Assembly: GCA_017631085.1 (NCBI GenBank)
Contig: JAGBTY010000023.1
Location: 1-64,000, forward strand
Origin: Clostridia bacterium
GTDB lineage: Bacteria; Bacillota; Clostridia; Oscillospirales; CAG-272
DNA length: 64,000 nt
Direction of reading: 5' to 3'
Shown here: positions 46,213 to 54,993 of the stretch, in pieces
How the letters are laid out: every line of letters starts with the position of its first letter
Position numbering within the stretch: the stretch's first letter is position 1
Position numbers and translations under genes: made by a program
The notes under the pieces: model-generated
What the model saw: the letters and a program-made list of their open reading frames with translations, nothing else
Databases searched by the model: none
What the model was told of the DNA's origin: nothing

Positions 46213-47175
46213 TTATCTATCCTCGCGGAAATATGGAAGTCCAAGTGAGGCGGGGGGCTGATGCTCACGTTTTTTACGAATGCTGGTCAAAACAAGCACT
46301 ACTATTGTAACCACGTAAGGAAGCATCTTGATGATTTCTCTTTGGGTTGGTGTGATGTTAGGGATAACGAAAGCTACGATGTAGCACGCTCCAAACAAGA
46401 GTGCACCGAGAATACCTATATTGGGTTTCCAAAGGACAAATATAACAAGAGCGATCGCTAACCAGCCGAAAGCTTCGATGGTAGCGGCATTTTCCCAGCT
46501 TCCTTTGATATAGTCCATAATATAGTAGAAGCCGCCAATACCTGCTATGGCACTTCCTGATATAATCGCCGCGTATTTATACATAATAACATTGATACCT
46601 GCCGCATCGGCGGTAGCAGGGCTTTCGCCAACTGCTCGCAAATGAAGTCCAACGCGTGTTTTGTTTAACAAAACTGCGCAAATTACAGCAAGTGCTATAG
46701 AAATATACACAAAAATTCCGTGTCCAAACACTACGCGACCGAATCCGCCAAGACTATCCGCAAACGGAAGAGAGGAAGACAGCAGTTTTCCTGCAGGATC
46801 AAAATAAGTACGGTCCACAAACGACATAATAAAATTAGTCGCTCCGCCACCGAAAACAGTAATTGCAAGTCCCGTGATATTCTGGTTGCAGCGAAGTGTT
46901 ACGGTCAAAACAGCGTATATTCCTCCAAGAGCTGCCGCAAATACCATAGAAAAAAGTAATGATATAAGAACAAGTAGTATCCATGAAGCTTCTGTCGGAG
47001 ATGAAAGTCCACCCATATAAAGTGAAACACCAAGGCAACCACCCGCTGTTCCCATACACATAATACCGGGAATTCCAAGGTTTAAATGTCCTGCCTTTTC
47101 GGTAATTATCTCACCAACGCATCCGTACAAAAGAACTGTGGCAATTGATATTGCTGATACAAAAAAGAGTGTCAT
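46213..47175 (-). CDS. Nucleoside ABC transporter permease (NupQ/YufQ-like)
   Basis: This 320-aa permease has about nine hydrophobic helices and the BPD_transp_2 family segment ESPATADAAGINVIMYKYAAIISGSAIAG split across a cytosolic loop. It matches the YufQ/NupQ half of guanosine/nucleoside importers that work with a BmpA lipoprotein and a double ATPase. It overlaps the other permease gene by 4 bases. It is the last gene of the four-gene transporter operon. Confidence 0.92.
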   Translation of the reverse strand: MTLFFVSAISIATVLLYGCVGEIITEKAGHLNLGIPGIMCMGTAGGCLGVSLYMGGLSSPTEASWILLVLISLLFSMVFAAALGGIYAVLTVTLRCNQNITGLAITVFGGGATNFIMSFVDRTYFDPAGKLLSSSLPFADSLGGFGRVVFGHGIFVYISIALAVICAVLLNKTRVGLHLRAVGESPATADAAGINVIMYKYAAIISGSAIAGIGGFYYIMDYIKGSWENAATIEAFGWLAIALVIFVLWKPNIGILGALLFGACYIVAFVIPNITPTQREIIKMLPYVVTIVVLVLTSIRKKREHQPPASLGLPYFREDR

Positions 47176-48314
47176 ACTTTTTTATCTCCTTTCACTTCAT
47201 CAGCTTCTGCATTCTTTGTGTTTGACTTACGAAATACCACACGATAAGTGATAAAAAAGCTACACGCAATAACACAGAAATATACAAGACCGATAACAAT
47301 ATTCGCAACACTGTCATTGGTAAATCCAAAGCTACCTCTAACCTCTACCATACCTCTTGAAATAAAGATAATGAAAAAACAAGTACCCATCATAATGAGA
47401 GGATTAAAGGCTGCAAGCCATGTAGCCATAATAGCGGTAAAGCCCATGTTGTTTGCTGACGCCGTACTTATTGTGTGATGAATGCCTCCTGCAAGGAAGA
47501 GTCCAACAATTCCCGCAAGAGCGCCCGAAATAAGCATAGTGCGTATGATAACACGTTTAACATCAATACCAATATATTTTGCAGTATTGGGGCTATCTCC
47601 AACTACAGATATCTCGTAGCCATGCTTGGTATATTTTAAGTAAATGAACATCAGTATGGTTAGAACAAAAAACACCAAAACTGTAAGCAAATATCTGTTT
47701 CCAAACAATTTAGGGAAATTACCTGCCTTTAATGGTTCAAGAACGCCCGACCCGCTTTTTACCCAAATAGTAATGAACATCGCTACAAGACCTGTTGCAA
47801 TATAGTTGAGCATGAGTGTAAAAAGCGACTCATTCGTACCGAAAAAGGCTTTGAAGATAGCGGGTAAAACACCCCATATAGCACCTGCTGCAATACTAGC
47901 AACTGTCATTATGAAAATAAGCAGAGGATCAGGAATCTTACCGCCAAGATAAAACATACAAGAGATCGCAGCAAGGCAACCGACAAGGATCTGTCCGTTA
48001 CCGCCTAGATTCCAGAACTTCATTTTGAATGCTGGGACAAGCGCGACCGCAACACCGAGAAGCAAGGCGGAATCCTGCAAAAGCAACCAAACTCTGCGTG
48101 AAGAACCAAGTGCACCGTTAAATAGTGCCTCGAAAAATGCCAATGGATTTTTCGAAGAAAACAGTGAGCAGATGAGTGCAGAGAGCATAAGGCTTACAAC
48201 GATCGCAATAGCATATATGAGAACGACCTTCGGAACAGAGAGCGTATCACGTTTAACAAGACGGATAAGAGGCTCCTTTTTCATTTGATTTTTTTTCGTT
48301 TGTATCTTTTCCAT
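47172..48314 (-). CDS. Nucleoside ABC transporter permease (NupP/YufP-like)
   Basis: This 380-aa permease has an N-terminal cytosolic stretch and about ten helices. The VVGDSPNTAKYIGIDVKRVIIR coupling segment is split by a helix boundary and marks BPD_transp_2 family permeases. It forms a heterodimer with the downstream permease. The start lies 12 bases after the ATPase stop, and the stop overlaps the next gene by 4 bases. Confidence 0.92.
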   Translation of the reverse strand: MEKIQTKKNQMKKEPLIRLVKRDTLSVPKVVLIYAIAIVVSLMLSALICSLFSSKNPLAFFEALFNGALGSSRRVWLLLQDSALLLGVAVALVPAFKMKFWNLGGNGQILVGCLAAISCMFYLGGKIPDPLLIFIMTVASIAAGAIWGVLPAIFKAFFGTNESLFTLMLNYIATGLVAMFITIWVKSGSGVLEPLKAGNFPKLFGNRYLLTVLVFFVLTILMFIYLKYTKHGYEISVVGDSPNTAKYIGIDVKRVIIRTMLISGALAGIVGLFLAGGIHHTISTASANNMGFTAIMATWLAAFNPLIMMGTCFFIIFISRGMVEVRGSFGFTNDSVANIVIGLVYFCVIACSFFITYRVVFRKSNTKNAEADEVKGDKKV

Positions 48315-48326
48315 AACCCAACCGCT

Positions 48327-50063
48327 TTATAAGCTTCCTCCCTCTTGTTTTTCTTCCTCGCCACGAACAGCACCGGTCATCATAAGACCGATTTCTTCTT
48401 TCTTAGCCATACGAGCGTCAAGTGTGCCCATAACCTTACCGCCTGCGACAACAAGAATACGGTCACACAGTGCCAGAAGCACGTCAAGATCCTCTCCTAC
48501 GAATATGACGGCAACGCCGTTTTTCTTTTGCTCGGTGAGAAGATTATAAATTGTATAAGAGGAGTTAATATCAAGTCCTCTTACTGGATATGCCGCCATC
48601 AGAACGCGAGGACCTGCGGCTATCTCACGTCCCACAAGCACCTTTTGCACGTTACCTCCTGAAAGGCGGCGCACCGGAGTGTGAGTGCTCGGAGTAACGA
48701 CCTGAAGACTCTCGATCACTTCATTTGCAAGATTTTCTGGAGCTTTACGGTCTACAAAAAATGACTTTCCACGACGATAGCTACGTAGCATCATGTTGTC
48801 GATAATGTCCATATTCCCCACAAGTCCCATACCGAGACGGTCCTCAGGGACAAATGAGAAACGAACACCAAGCTCACGTATCTGCAAAGGTGTCTTTTCG
48901 CGCAGATTTATGACCTCGTCTTCTTTGAAAAAGATCTCCCCTGCCTCTACCTGTGCACGAATAGATTTCTTTGATAGCATTTTACCGTTCTCGTCTTTAC
49001 CCGTAAAGTCTCTGCCATCAGAGTAACGAAGCATACCTTCATTCGCCAACTCCATAACTCTCTCAAAGCTCTTGTGATAGAAGGTAATTGGCTTGTCTTT
49101 TTTGGGATTATAGTAGGTAACACTTCCCTTTTGCAAATGGTGAAGTCCTGCAATAGATTCAAGCAGTTCCCTTTGACCGCTTCCCGCAATGCCTGCAATA
49201 CCGAGGATCTCTCCGCTGTTTGCGGAAAAGCTCACATCGTCAAGCACCATGTTTCCCTCACTTCCCATCAATGAAAGCCCCTCTACATCAAGGCGTATCT
49301 CAGGATTTTCAGGCAACGGACGGTCGATATTGAGAACGACCTTCTGGCCAACCATCATATCGGCAAGCTCTTTCTCATTTGTTTCGGTCGTATTGACGGT
49401 CTTTACGTGCTCACCCTTACGAAGCACAGTAACGCGATCCGAAATAGCCATGACTTCATTGAGCTTATGGGTTATTATTATGACCGACTTACCGTCCTCG
49501 CGCATGGCACGAAGCACCTCAAAAAGACGGTCGATCTCTTGAGGAGTCAGGACCGCAGTAGGTTCATCCAGAATAAGCACGTCAGCACCACGGTAAAGTG
49601 CCTTTACGATCTCGACTGTTTGCTTTTCCGAGACCGACATCTCGTGGACTTTTTTATCTAATTCTATATGGAATCCGTATTTTTCGCTCATTGCGCTAAT
49701 ACGGTTTTTTGCTAATTTTATGTCGTATTTATCGTTACCATCAGCACCAAGGACGATATTCTCGGCAGCGGTAAAAACATCTATCAGCTTAAAGTGCTGA
49801 TGGATCATACCGATATTGTAGCGAAAGGCATCTTTGGGAGAACGGATACTTGCTTCCTCGCCACGAATAAGAATAGTTCCCTCATCGGGATAATATATGC
49901 CTGCAAGCATATTCATAAGGGTAGTTTTTCCGCATCCATTCTCTCCAAGAATAGAGAGAATCTCCCCTTTTTTTACGTCTATAGAAACGTTTTTGTTCGC
50001 AACGACTTTCGTACCAAACCGTTTGGTAATGCCACGGAGCTCGATCACTGTTTGTTTTTTCAC
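48327..50063 (-). CDS. Nucleoside ABC transporter double ATPase (NupO/YufO-like)
   Basis: This 578-aa protein has two fused ABC domains. The N-terminal half has Walker A GENGCGKTT (about 37-45), signature MSVSEKQ and Walker B LILDEPT. The C-terminal half has GIAGSGQREL in place of Walker A, a standard LSGGNVQK signature and a degenerate Walker B (VLMAAYPVRGLD). Such asymmetry is normal for sugar- and nucleoside-type double ATPases. A glutamate- and lysine-rich insertion precedes the second signature. The gene lies 134 bases after the binding-protein gene. Confidence 0.92.
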   Translation of the reverse strand: MKKQTVIELRGITKRFGTKVVANKNVSIDVKKGEILSILGENGCGKTTLMNMLAGIYYPDEGTILIRGEEASIRSPKDAFRYNIGMIHQHFKLIDVFTAAENIVLGADGNDKYDIKLAKNRISAMSEKYGFHIELDKKVHEMSVSEKQTVEIVKALYRGADVLILDEPTAVLTPQEIDRLFEVLRAMREDGKSVIIITHKLNEVMAISDRVTVLRKGEHVKTVNTTETNEKELADMMVGQKVVLNIDRPLPENPEIRLDVEGLSLMGSEGNMVLDDVSFSANSGEILGIAGIAGSGQRELLESIAGLHHLQKGSVTYYNPKKDKPITFYHKSFERVMELANEGMLRYSDGRDFTGKDENGKMLSKKSIRAQVEAGEIFFKEDEVINLREKTPLQIRELGVRFSFVPEDRLGMGLVGNMDIIDNMMLRSYRRGKSFFVDRKAPENLANEVIESLQVVTPSTHTPVRRLSGGNVQKVLVGREIAAGPRVLMAAYPVRGLDINSSYTIYNLLTEQKKNGVAVIFVGEDLDVLLALCDRILVVAGGKVMGTLDARMAKKEEIGLMMTGAVRGEEEKQEGGSL

Positions 50064-50114
50064 AGATTTTTCTCCTTCATGTATTGAGTGTAAAATATGG
50101 ATATCTATCGCATA

Positions 50115-50141
50115 AAGGGTTGTCGCAAAACGACAACCCTT
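50115..50141 (-). terminator. Stem-loop between binding-protein and ATPase genes
   Basis: AAGGGTTGTCG (50115-50125) pairs exactly with 50131-50141 around a 5-base loop. Only TTTAT follows on the minus strand, so termination should be partial. With the second hairpin at 50156-50184 it probably raises the ratio of binding lipoprotein to ATPase by mRNA protection or attenuation. Confidence 0.65.
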
Positions 50142-50155
50142 ATGACCTTACATCA

Positions 50156-50184
50156 CCGATCGCAACTTACACTCATGCGATCGG
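50156..50184 (-). other. Second stem-loop after the binding-protein gene
   Basis: CCGATCGCA (50156-50164) pairs with TGCGATCGG (50176-50184) around an 11-base loop, starting 13 bases after the stop of the binding-protein gene. No T-run follows. A role in stabilising the 3' end of the binding-protein mRNA is likely. Confidence 0.55.
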
Positions 50185-50197
50185 CAAAAGAAATTAA

Positions 50198-51418
50198 TTA
50201 GTTTACTTCGGTAATGCCGTCTATACGAATATCAAAGTAAGGAGCGGAACGGAAGGAACTCTCGTCAAAGAAAGTCACGCCATTCTCTGTTTTGATAACA
50301 TTGGTCTCGGGAACGAAGTCACCTGCATCGTCAACGTCTGCGAGGTATTTTGTCAAGTGCTCACCATCAACTGTAAATGTTGAACAATCAAATACCTTAA
50401 GCGTACCGTCATTCAGTTTAGCAGCAACCTCATCAAGCTTTGCCTGTGTGCCCTCAGCAGCAGCATCACCAAGTGCTGTGATCTTAACAGCACCGTTTTC
50501 AAGTGTACCGGTCCAGTCGTCAGCAATATCCTTGCCGTTCATTACGCAGTCAAGCATATACTCAAAGTAAGGGATCCAGTCAATTCTGGATGCGATAACA
50601 AATGTGTTCTTTCCTGTTTCACCATTGTAAGCAACATTGGGAACGTTTGCGTTCTCACATGCGGTAGGAGCACCCATGGAGTCAGCATGCTGAGAGATAA
50701 GCTTACAGCCTGCGCCGATCAATGCCTCTGCAGTGGTCTTCTCAGCTGTCTCGTCATACCAAGAACCTGTGTAACGAACTTCCATAGTTACGTTTTCAAC
50801 AATGCTCTTTACACCAAGATAGAAGGATGTGTATCCAGATACAACCTCTGCATAAGGATGTGCTCCGACGTAACCGATCTTTGCGTTTTCATCTGTAACC
50901 TTGCCTTCTTCATCACCGTAGAGCTCAACGAGCTTCAATCCTGCAGCAACACCTGCAAGGAATCTGCCCTGGTAAATGGAAGCAAATGCGTTCTGATAGT
51001 TTGAAAGTCCTTCAGTGTGTGCCTTTGTACCTGTTGCGTGACAGAACTGAACGTCCTCGAATTCTTCTGCAGCCTTGATCATATGAGCCTCGTGACCAAA
51101 GGAGTCGGCAAAAATAACATCGTAGCCGTCATCAGCAAAGTCTGCTGCCTTGTCGTAGCACTCGGTACCCTCGGGGATATCGGTAATAATTGTGTAGTGG
51201 TCCTCATCAAGACCTTTGTTTTCACAAGCCTTCTTGAATGCATCAATAAAGTTCTTGTCGTAGGTAGAACTGTCACCGTGCAAACAGATCAGCGCTGCCT
51301 TGATGTCCTCTTTCTTTTCGCCATCACCATTGTTTTCACCGTTGCAGGAGCTAAGTGTAAAAATAGCGCCTACGAGCATAATAGCTACCAAGACCAAGGA
51401 TAAAATTCTCTTAGACAT
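50198..51418 (-). CDS. BmpA-family nucleoside-binding lipoprotein
   Basis: This 406-aa lipoprotein has the lipobox LSSC (Cys25) and an Asn/Glu/Asp/Lys linker, then a BMP-family periplasmic-binding fold starting KAALICLHGDSS. The HADSMGAPTACENANVPNVAYNGE region and the ISAASRID-type strand (VIASRIDWIPYFEYM) match nucleoside-binding members (PnrA/NupN). It binds purine nucleosides outside the membrane and delivers them to the NupP/NupQ permeases. It has its own strong promoter (51550-51578) and an AGGAGGA ribosome site. Confidence 0.93.
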   Translation of the reverse strand: MSKRILSLVLVAIMLVGAIFTLSSCNGENNGDGEKKEDIKAALICLHGDSSTYDKNFIDAFKKACENKGLDEDHYTIITDIPEGTECYDKAADFADDGYDVIFADSFGHEAHMIKAAEEFEDVQFCHATGTKAHTEGLSNYQNAFASIYQGRFLAGVAAGLKLVELYGDEEGKVTDENAKIGYVGAHPYAEVVSGYTSFYLGVKSIVENVTMEVRYTGSWYDETAEKTTAEALIGAGCKLISQHADSMGAPTACENANVPNVAYNGETGKNTFVIASRIDWIPYFEYMLDCVMNGKDIADDWTGTLENGAVKITALGDAAAEGTQAKLDEVAAKLNDGTLKVFDCSTFTVDGEHLTKYLADVDDAGDFVPETNVIKTENGVTFFDESSFRSAPYFDIRIDGITEVN

Positions 51419-51549
51419 AGTTGGGATTCCTCCTAAAAAATATAATATTTATTTACAAGGACAAGCCTTATAAATCAAGATAATAACCGCTAAAAAACAG
51501 AGCGGTACATACATAATAAAATTTAACTTATACATGTATATATGTTAGA

Positions 51550-51578
51550 ATTATAGCATCTTCCGTCACTATTGTCAA
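51550..51578 (-). promoter_or_regulatory. Vegetative promoter of the nucleoside ABC operon
   Basis: On the minus strand TTGACA (51573-51578), a 17-base spacer and TATAAT (51550-51555) make a consensus promoter. The about 130-base leader holds a small hairpin (ACCGCT paired with AGCGGT) but none of the conserved parts of a purine riboswitch. Confidence 0.85.
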
Positions 51579-51635
51579 TAGTTTGACAAAAAGAACGGTA
51601 AGGTATTATTTTTTGACATCACAAATACATCGGCG

Positions 51636-52223
51636 TTATTCCTCTTGTTTGCGGAAAACTACTGTTTTAGTCGCTGCATCCATGGATTCAATGATAGCAA
51701 GGGATTCAAGTCGGTAACCGAGATTTCGAATACTTCTACCTCCGTACTGAAACCCCTTTTCGATCACAATACCAATGCCCTCAACAACGGCGCCCGCCGC
51801 CTCGGCAATAGAAATAAGTCCCTGAAGTGCACAGCCATTTGCTAAAAAGTCGTCAATAATAAGGATTCGGTCAGCACTGGATAAGAAGCTCTTCGATACA
51901 ATGATCTGATTTTTGTTCTTGTGCGTAAAGGATTCGACCTCGGTGGTATACATATCCCCATCAATATTAATACTCTTTGCTTTTTTGGCAAAAACCATAG
52001 GAACGTCAAAACAACGTGCAACTGCATAAGCTATCGCTATACCTGATGCCTCGATTGTCAAAACCTTTGTAATATTCAAGTCTGCGAAACGTCTGTGAAA
52101 TTCCTCGCCGATCTTATCAAGAAGCGCAACGTCCATCTGGTGGTTGAGAAAACTGTCCACCTTAAGCACGTTACCTTCCTTCACAACACCATCTTTCATA
52201 ATACGCTCTTCTAAGAAATTCAT
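51636..52223 (-). CDS. xpt: Xanthine phosphoribosyltransferase
   Basis: This 195-aa enzyme of the Xpt family makes XMP from xanthine and PRPP in purine salvage. The PRPP loop appears as ILIIDDFLANGCA, the substrate-side strand as VLTIEASGIAIA, and the C-terminal EKGFQYGGRSIRNLGYRLESLA is diagnostic. The length is normal. The start follows TGAGGT. It is transcribed in the same direction as the nucleoside importer that follows it, from its own consensus promoter, so salvage and uptake lie together. Confidence 0.95.
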   Translation of the reverse strand: MNFLEERIMKDGVVKEGNVLKVDSFLNHQMDVALLDKIGEEFHRRFADLNITKVLTIEASGIAIAYAVARCFDVPMVFAKKAKSINIDGDMYTTEVESFTHKNKNQIIVSKSFLSSADRILIIDDFLANGCALQGLISIAEAAGAVVEGIGIVIEKGFQYGGRSIRNLGYRLESLAIIESMDAATKTVVFRKQEE

Positions 52224-52257
52224 GTCTAATTACCTCAACGCTCATATCATTACATTA

Positions 52258-52286
52258 ATTATACTTTATTTGTCGCTTTTTGTCAA
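52258..52286 (-). promoter_or_regulatory. Vegetative promoter of xpt
   Basis: On the minus strand TTGACA (52281-52286), a 17-base spacer and TATAAT (52258-52263) lie 35 bases before the start codon of xpt. The short leader leaves no room for a riboswitch. Confidence 0.85.
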
Positions 52287-52523
52287 CCAAAAAAACGGAG
52301 AATTTTTAATTTTTTTCCTTTTTTTATATGCCTGAGAAGTCAAATTTTTATTATGGATATTTGCTCAAATAACTTTGCACACAAGTGTATAAAATCACCC
52401 ATTTAAAGCGTAAGTTCACAATATGCAGCAACTCACAGGTTGGCACGAAAATCCCTTTTATAAAGAGTATAATTCAATTCATTTTTGAATACACTAACCC
52501 TGAATAAATCTATGAGGTGAATT
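52287..52523. other. AT-rich intergenic stretch
   Basis: Between the xpt promoter and the plus-strand membrane protein gene I see only AT-rich sequence and a possible -10 box for the plus gene (TATAAT, 52468-52473) without a convincing -35 box. Confidence 0.4.
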
Positions 52524-53048
52524 ATGAAACGATCGATAGGACTTTGGGAGTTTTTAGGGTTTGCCGTAACCTCGCTTGGAGGAACTCTTTTACATTTTTT
52601 ATACAGGTGGCTTGGAGAGGCAGCTTGGATCGCCCCCTTTTCAGGAATAAACGAATCAACGTGGGAACATATGAAGCTTCTCTTCTGGCCGATGTTTCTA
52701 TTTGCCATCGTTCAGAGCTTTTTCTTTAAGGACGATAAACGCTTTTGGTGCATAAAGCTCAACGGTGTTTTGCTCGGTCTTGTTCTTATTCCTATCATCT
52801 TCTACACCTACAATGGTGTATTTGGAAAATCTCCCGATTGGATAAACATTGTGATCTTCTTTATCTCTGTTGCGATCACCTATATATACGAAACCCATCA
52901 ATTTGCAAATAAAACAACTCCCTGTAAAAACTCAAAAATCGCAATTGCGATCCTATGCATTATTGCTATTTCTTTTGTACTGTTCACTTTTGTTACTCCC
53001 AAGATCGCTATTTTTAAAGATCCTTTAACACAAACATACGGTATATAA
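52524..53048 (+). CDS. DUF6512-like five-helix membrane protein
   Basis: This 174-aa plus-strand protein has five hydrophobic helices. Its conserved first-loop segment GINESTWEHMKLLFWP is characteristic of a Clostridia membrane family I believe is DUF6512. Its function is unknown. The start has TGAGGTG 7 bases upstream. It stands alone between divergent xpt and the terminator hairpin at 53151-53180. Confidence 0.8.
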   Translation: MKRSIGLWEFLGFAVTSLGGTLLHFLYRWLGEAAWIAPFSGINESTWEHMKLLFWPMFLFAIVQSFFFKDDKRFWCIKLNGVLLGLVLIPIIFYTYNGVFGKSPDWINIVIFFISVAITYIYETHQFANKTTPCKNSKIAIAILCIIAISFVLFTFVTPKIAIFKDPLTQTYGI

Positions 53049-53150
53049 GAGAAGGGGCTGTCATATTTGACGATACCGAAAAGTCCTAAAAACAAAGTAA
53101 AAAGCTATCCCTCAAATAGTAAAAAACACAAATGAGACAATCATAATGTA

Positions 53151-53185
53151 GAAAACAGAGCCGAAAACGGCTCTGTTTTCATTTT
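53151..53185. terminator. Strong bidirectional terminator
   Basis: GAAAACAGAGCCG and its exact complement (13-bp stem, AAAA loop, 53151-53180) are followed by ATTTTTATT on the plus strand and TTTTC on the minus strand. It separates the plus-strand membrane protein gene from the leftward branched-chain operon. Confidence 0.85.
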
Positions 53186-53299
53186 TATTCGGACTTTTCT
53201 ACCGCCGTTTTCGAGACTCGACGTACCTATTGTACGCCTCACGTCTCGAAAAACGGCGCTTCTCGCCTAAATCTGACTGTCTCCTTACACACAAATTTC

Positions 53300-53334
53300 G
53301 TGGCTGTCTCAAATTTGAAATTTGAGACAGCCAC
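53300..53334. repeat. Perfect 17-bp inverted repeat, REP-like
   Basis: GTGGCTGTCTCAAATTT (53300-53316) and its complement (53318-53334) are separated by one base. The core GCTGTCTCAAAT resembles that of the palindrome at 1279-1314 (GCTGTCCCAAAT), 52 kb away. Confidence 0.7.
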
Positions 53335-53379
53335 CTGTGTTATTGCTACTAAAAGTAACAGAAATTTAATTCAAATTAC

Positions 53380-54411
53380 TTATTTTACCTTGATCTCGCG
53401 GATCCAGCCTTCAGGAGCTTCGATCCTACCCATCTGAATACCTGTCAAGGTATCGTAAAGCTTCTTGGTAACCTCACCCATCTCGCTCATGCCGCTGGGG
53501 AAGCAGATCTCCTTGCCGTGATCAACGACCTTACCCACGGGAGAGATAACTGCCGCAGTACCGCAAAGACCGCATTCAGCAAAGTCCTTGACCTCCTCAA
53601 GCAATACTTCTCTTTCCTCAACTTCCATACCGAGATATTCCTTTGCAACATAGCAGAGAGAACGTCTTGTGATAGAAGGAAGGATCGTGTCAGACTTAGG
53701 TGTTACGAGCTTTCCGTCTTTGGTAACAAAGAGGAAGTTTGCTCCGCCGGTCTCCTCGACCTTGGTTCTTGTCGCGGAATCGAGATACATATTTTCATCG
53801 TATCCCTGATTGTGAGCATCAACGATAGCATGTAAGCTCATTGCGTAGTTAAGTCCTGCCTTGATATGACCTGTTCCGCGGGGAGCGGCACGGTCAAGAT
53901 CGCATACACGAAGTGTAAGAGGTCTTACACCGCCTTTGAAGTAAGGACCAACGGGTGTTGCGAATATACGGAACTGATACTCGGTAGCAGGCTTTACACC
54001 TATAACCTGATTGCTTCCGAACATATAGGGACGGAGGTACATAGTAGCACCGGAGCCGTAAGGAGGAACGAAATCAGCGTTTGCAGCAACGACTGCCTCA
54101 ACTGCCTCAATAAACTTATCCTCGGGATATGCGGGCATTTCAAGTCTTCTTGCACTGTCTGCCATTCTCTTTGCGTTGAGGTCGGGACGGAAGGTTACGA
54201 TTCGACCGTCCTCGGTACGATATGCCTTAAGTCCCTCAAAAACTGTCTGTGCGTACTGGAATACGCCTGCGCACTCGTTAAGTACTACGTTTGCATCTTC
54301 TGTGAGGAATCCCTCTTCCCATGCTCCGTTTTTGTAGTTTGCAACGTATCTCTTATCTGTCTGGATATATCCAAAGCCCAAATTGGACCAATCTAATTGC
54401 TTATTACTCAT
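53380..54411 (-). CDS. ilvE: Branched-chain amino acid aminotransferase
   Basis: This 343-aa class IV PLP enzyme moves the amino group between glutamate and the 2-oxo acids of valine, leucine and isoleucine. The PLP lysine is K184 in GTGHIKAGLNYA. The FEGLKAYR, DLNAKRM and LYLDSATRTKVEE(T)G regions are those of the fold-type IV BCAT (eukaryote-like, about 340 aa) group. AAGGAG precedes the start. It is the last gene of the operon led by the T-box at 62.4 kb, 42 bases after the oxidoreductase gamma subunit, where it would convert the 2-oxo acids made by that enzyme. Confidence 0.95.
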   Translation of the reverse strand: MSNKQLDWSNLGFGYIQTDKRYVANYKNGAWEEGFLTEDANVVLNECAGVFQYAQTVFEGLKAYRTEDGRIVTFRPDLNAKRMADSARRLEMPAYPEDKFIEAVEAVVAANADFVPPYGSGATMYLRPYMFGSNQVIGVKPATEYQFRIFATPVGPYFKGGVRPLTLRVCDLDRAAPRGTGHIKAGLNYAMSLHAIVDAHNQGYDENMYLDSATRTKVEETGGANFLFVTKDGKLVTPKSDTILPSITRRSLCYVAKEYLGMEVEEREVLLEEVKDFAECGLCGTAAVISPVGKVVDHGKEICFPSGMSEMGEVTKKLYDTLTGIQMGRIEAPEGWIREIKVK

Positions 54412-54453
54412 GATATTTTCTCCTTTGCGTCACGTTTGTTGCTTTGGGCAAAA

Positions 54454-54993
54454 TTATTTGTTATAATTTTTTCCGAGGCTCAAAGCCTTCATATTAAGCT
54501 CTTTAAGAGCTGCCTTCTTTGCGGGAACAAGTTTTTCTACTACCTCTTCAACACCCTCAAAAGAAAGCTCGGGGTGATTTTCAAGAAGATGACCTACGAT
54601 GATCATGTTAGCAAGGGTAGAAATTCCCTCGTCCTTTGCCATCTGCGTAGCGGGAATATAAAATACCTCTACGTCATCTCTCTCCACCTTTACATCTATC
54701 AAAGAGGAATCAACGTATATCTGTCCGCCAGCAACCACCGTATTCACGTATTTTTCAAGTGAAGGAAGGTTCATTGCAATAAGAACGTCGGGAGACGTAA
54801 CGATAGGAGAGCCAACGGGTGTATCCGAAAGGATAACGTTACAGTTAGCCGTTCCTCCACGCATTTCAGGTCCATAGGAAGGAAGCCATGACACCTGAAG
54901 TTCTTCGAGAAGTCCCTTATATGCCAAAAACTTTCCCGAGAAAAGAATGCCCTGTCCACCAAATCCTGCTATAAGCATCTCTGTAGTTTTCAT
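54454..54993 (-). CDS. 2-oxoacid:ferredoxin oxidoreductase, gamma subunit (VOR type)
   Basis: This 179-aa gamma domain of the POR/KOR/VOR family has the opening [12 protein letters not shown] glycine-rich loop and [11 protein letters not shown]. It combines with alpha, beta and ferredoxin-like delta subunits to interconvert 2-oxo acids with acyl-CoA and CO2. It overlaps the beta subunit gene by 4 bases. Confidence 0.93.
   Translation of the reverse strand: MKTTEMLIAGFGGQGILFSGKFLAYKGLLEELQVSWLPSYGPEMRGGTANCNVILSDTPVGSPIVTSPDVLIAMNLPSLEKYVNTVVAGGQIYVDSSLIDVKVERDDVEVFYIPATQMAKDEGISTLANMIIVGHLLENHPELSFEGVEEVVEKLVPAKKAALKELNMKALSLGKNYNK

Larger units (their letters stand above)
53050..53335. repeat. 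Hairpin-rich intergenic element, possible miniature repeat
   Basis: This gene-free stretch holds three strong inverted repeats: a terminator (53151-53180), an imperfect long hairpin (about 53202-53257, arms with GCCGTTTT and CGAGAC) and a perfect palindrome at its right end (53300-53334). The left end GGGGCTGTCATATTTGA and the inverted right end GTGGCTGTCTCAAATTT are similar, like terminal inverted repeats. It could be a non-autonomous mobile element or REP-like unit. No flanking duplication was identified. Confidence 0.5.

Noticed and set aside
51419..51549. Purine riboswitch in the leader of the nucleoside ABC operon
   Set aside because: The leader has only a small hairpin and none of the conserved junction sequences of the purine aptamer. 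The xpt leader is too short.
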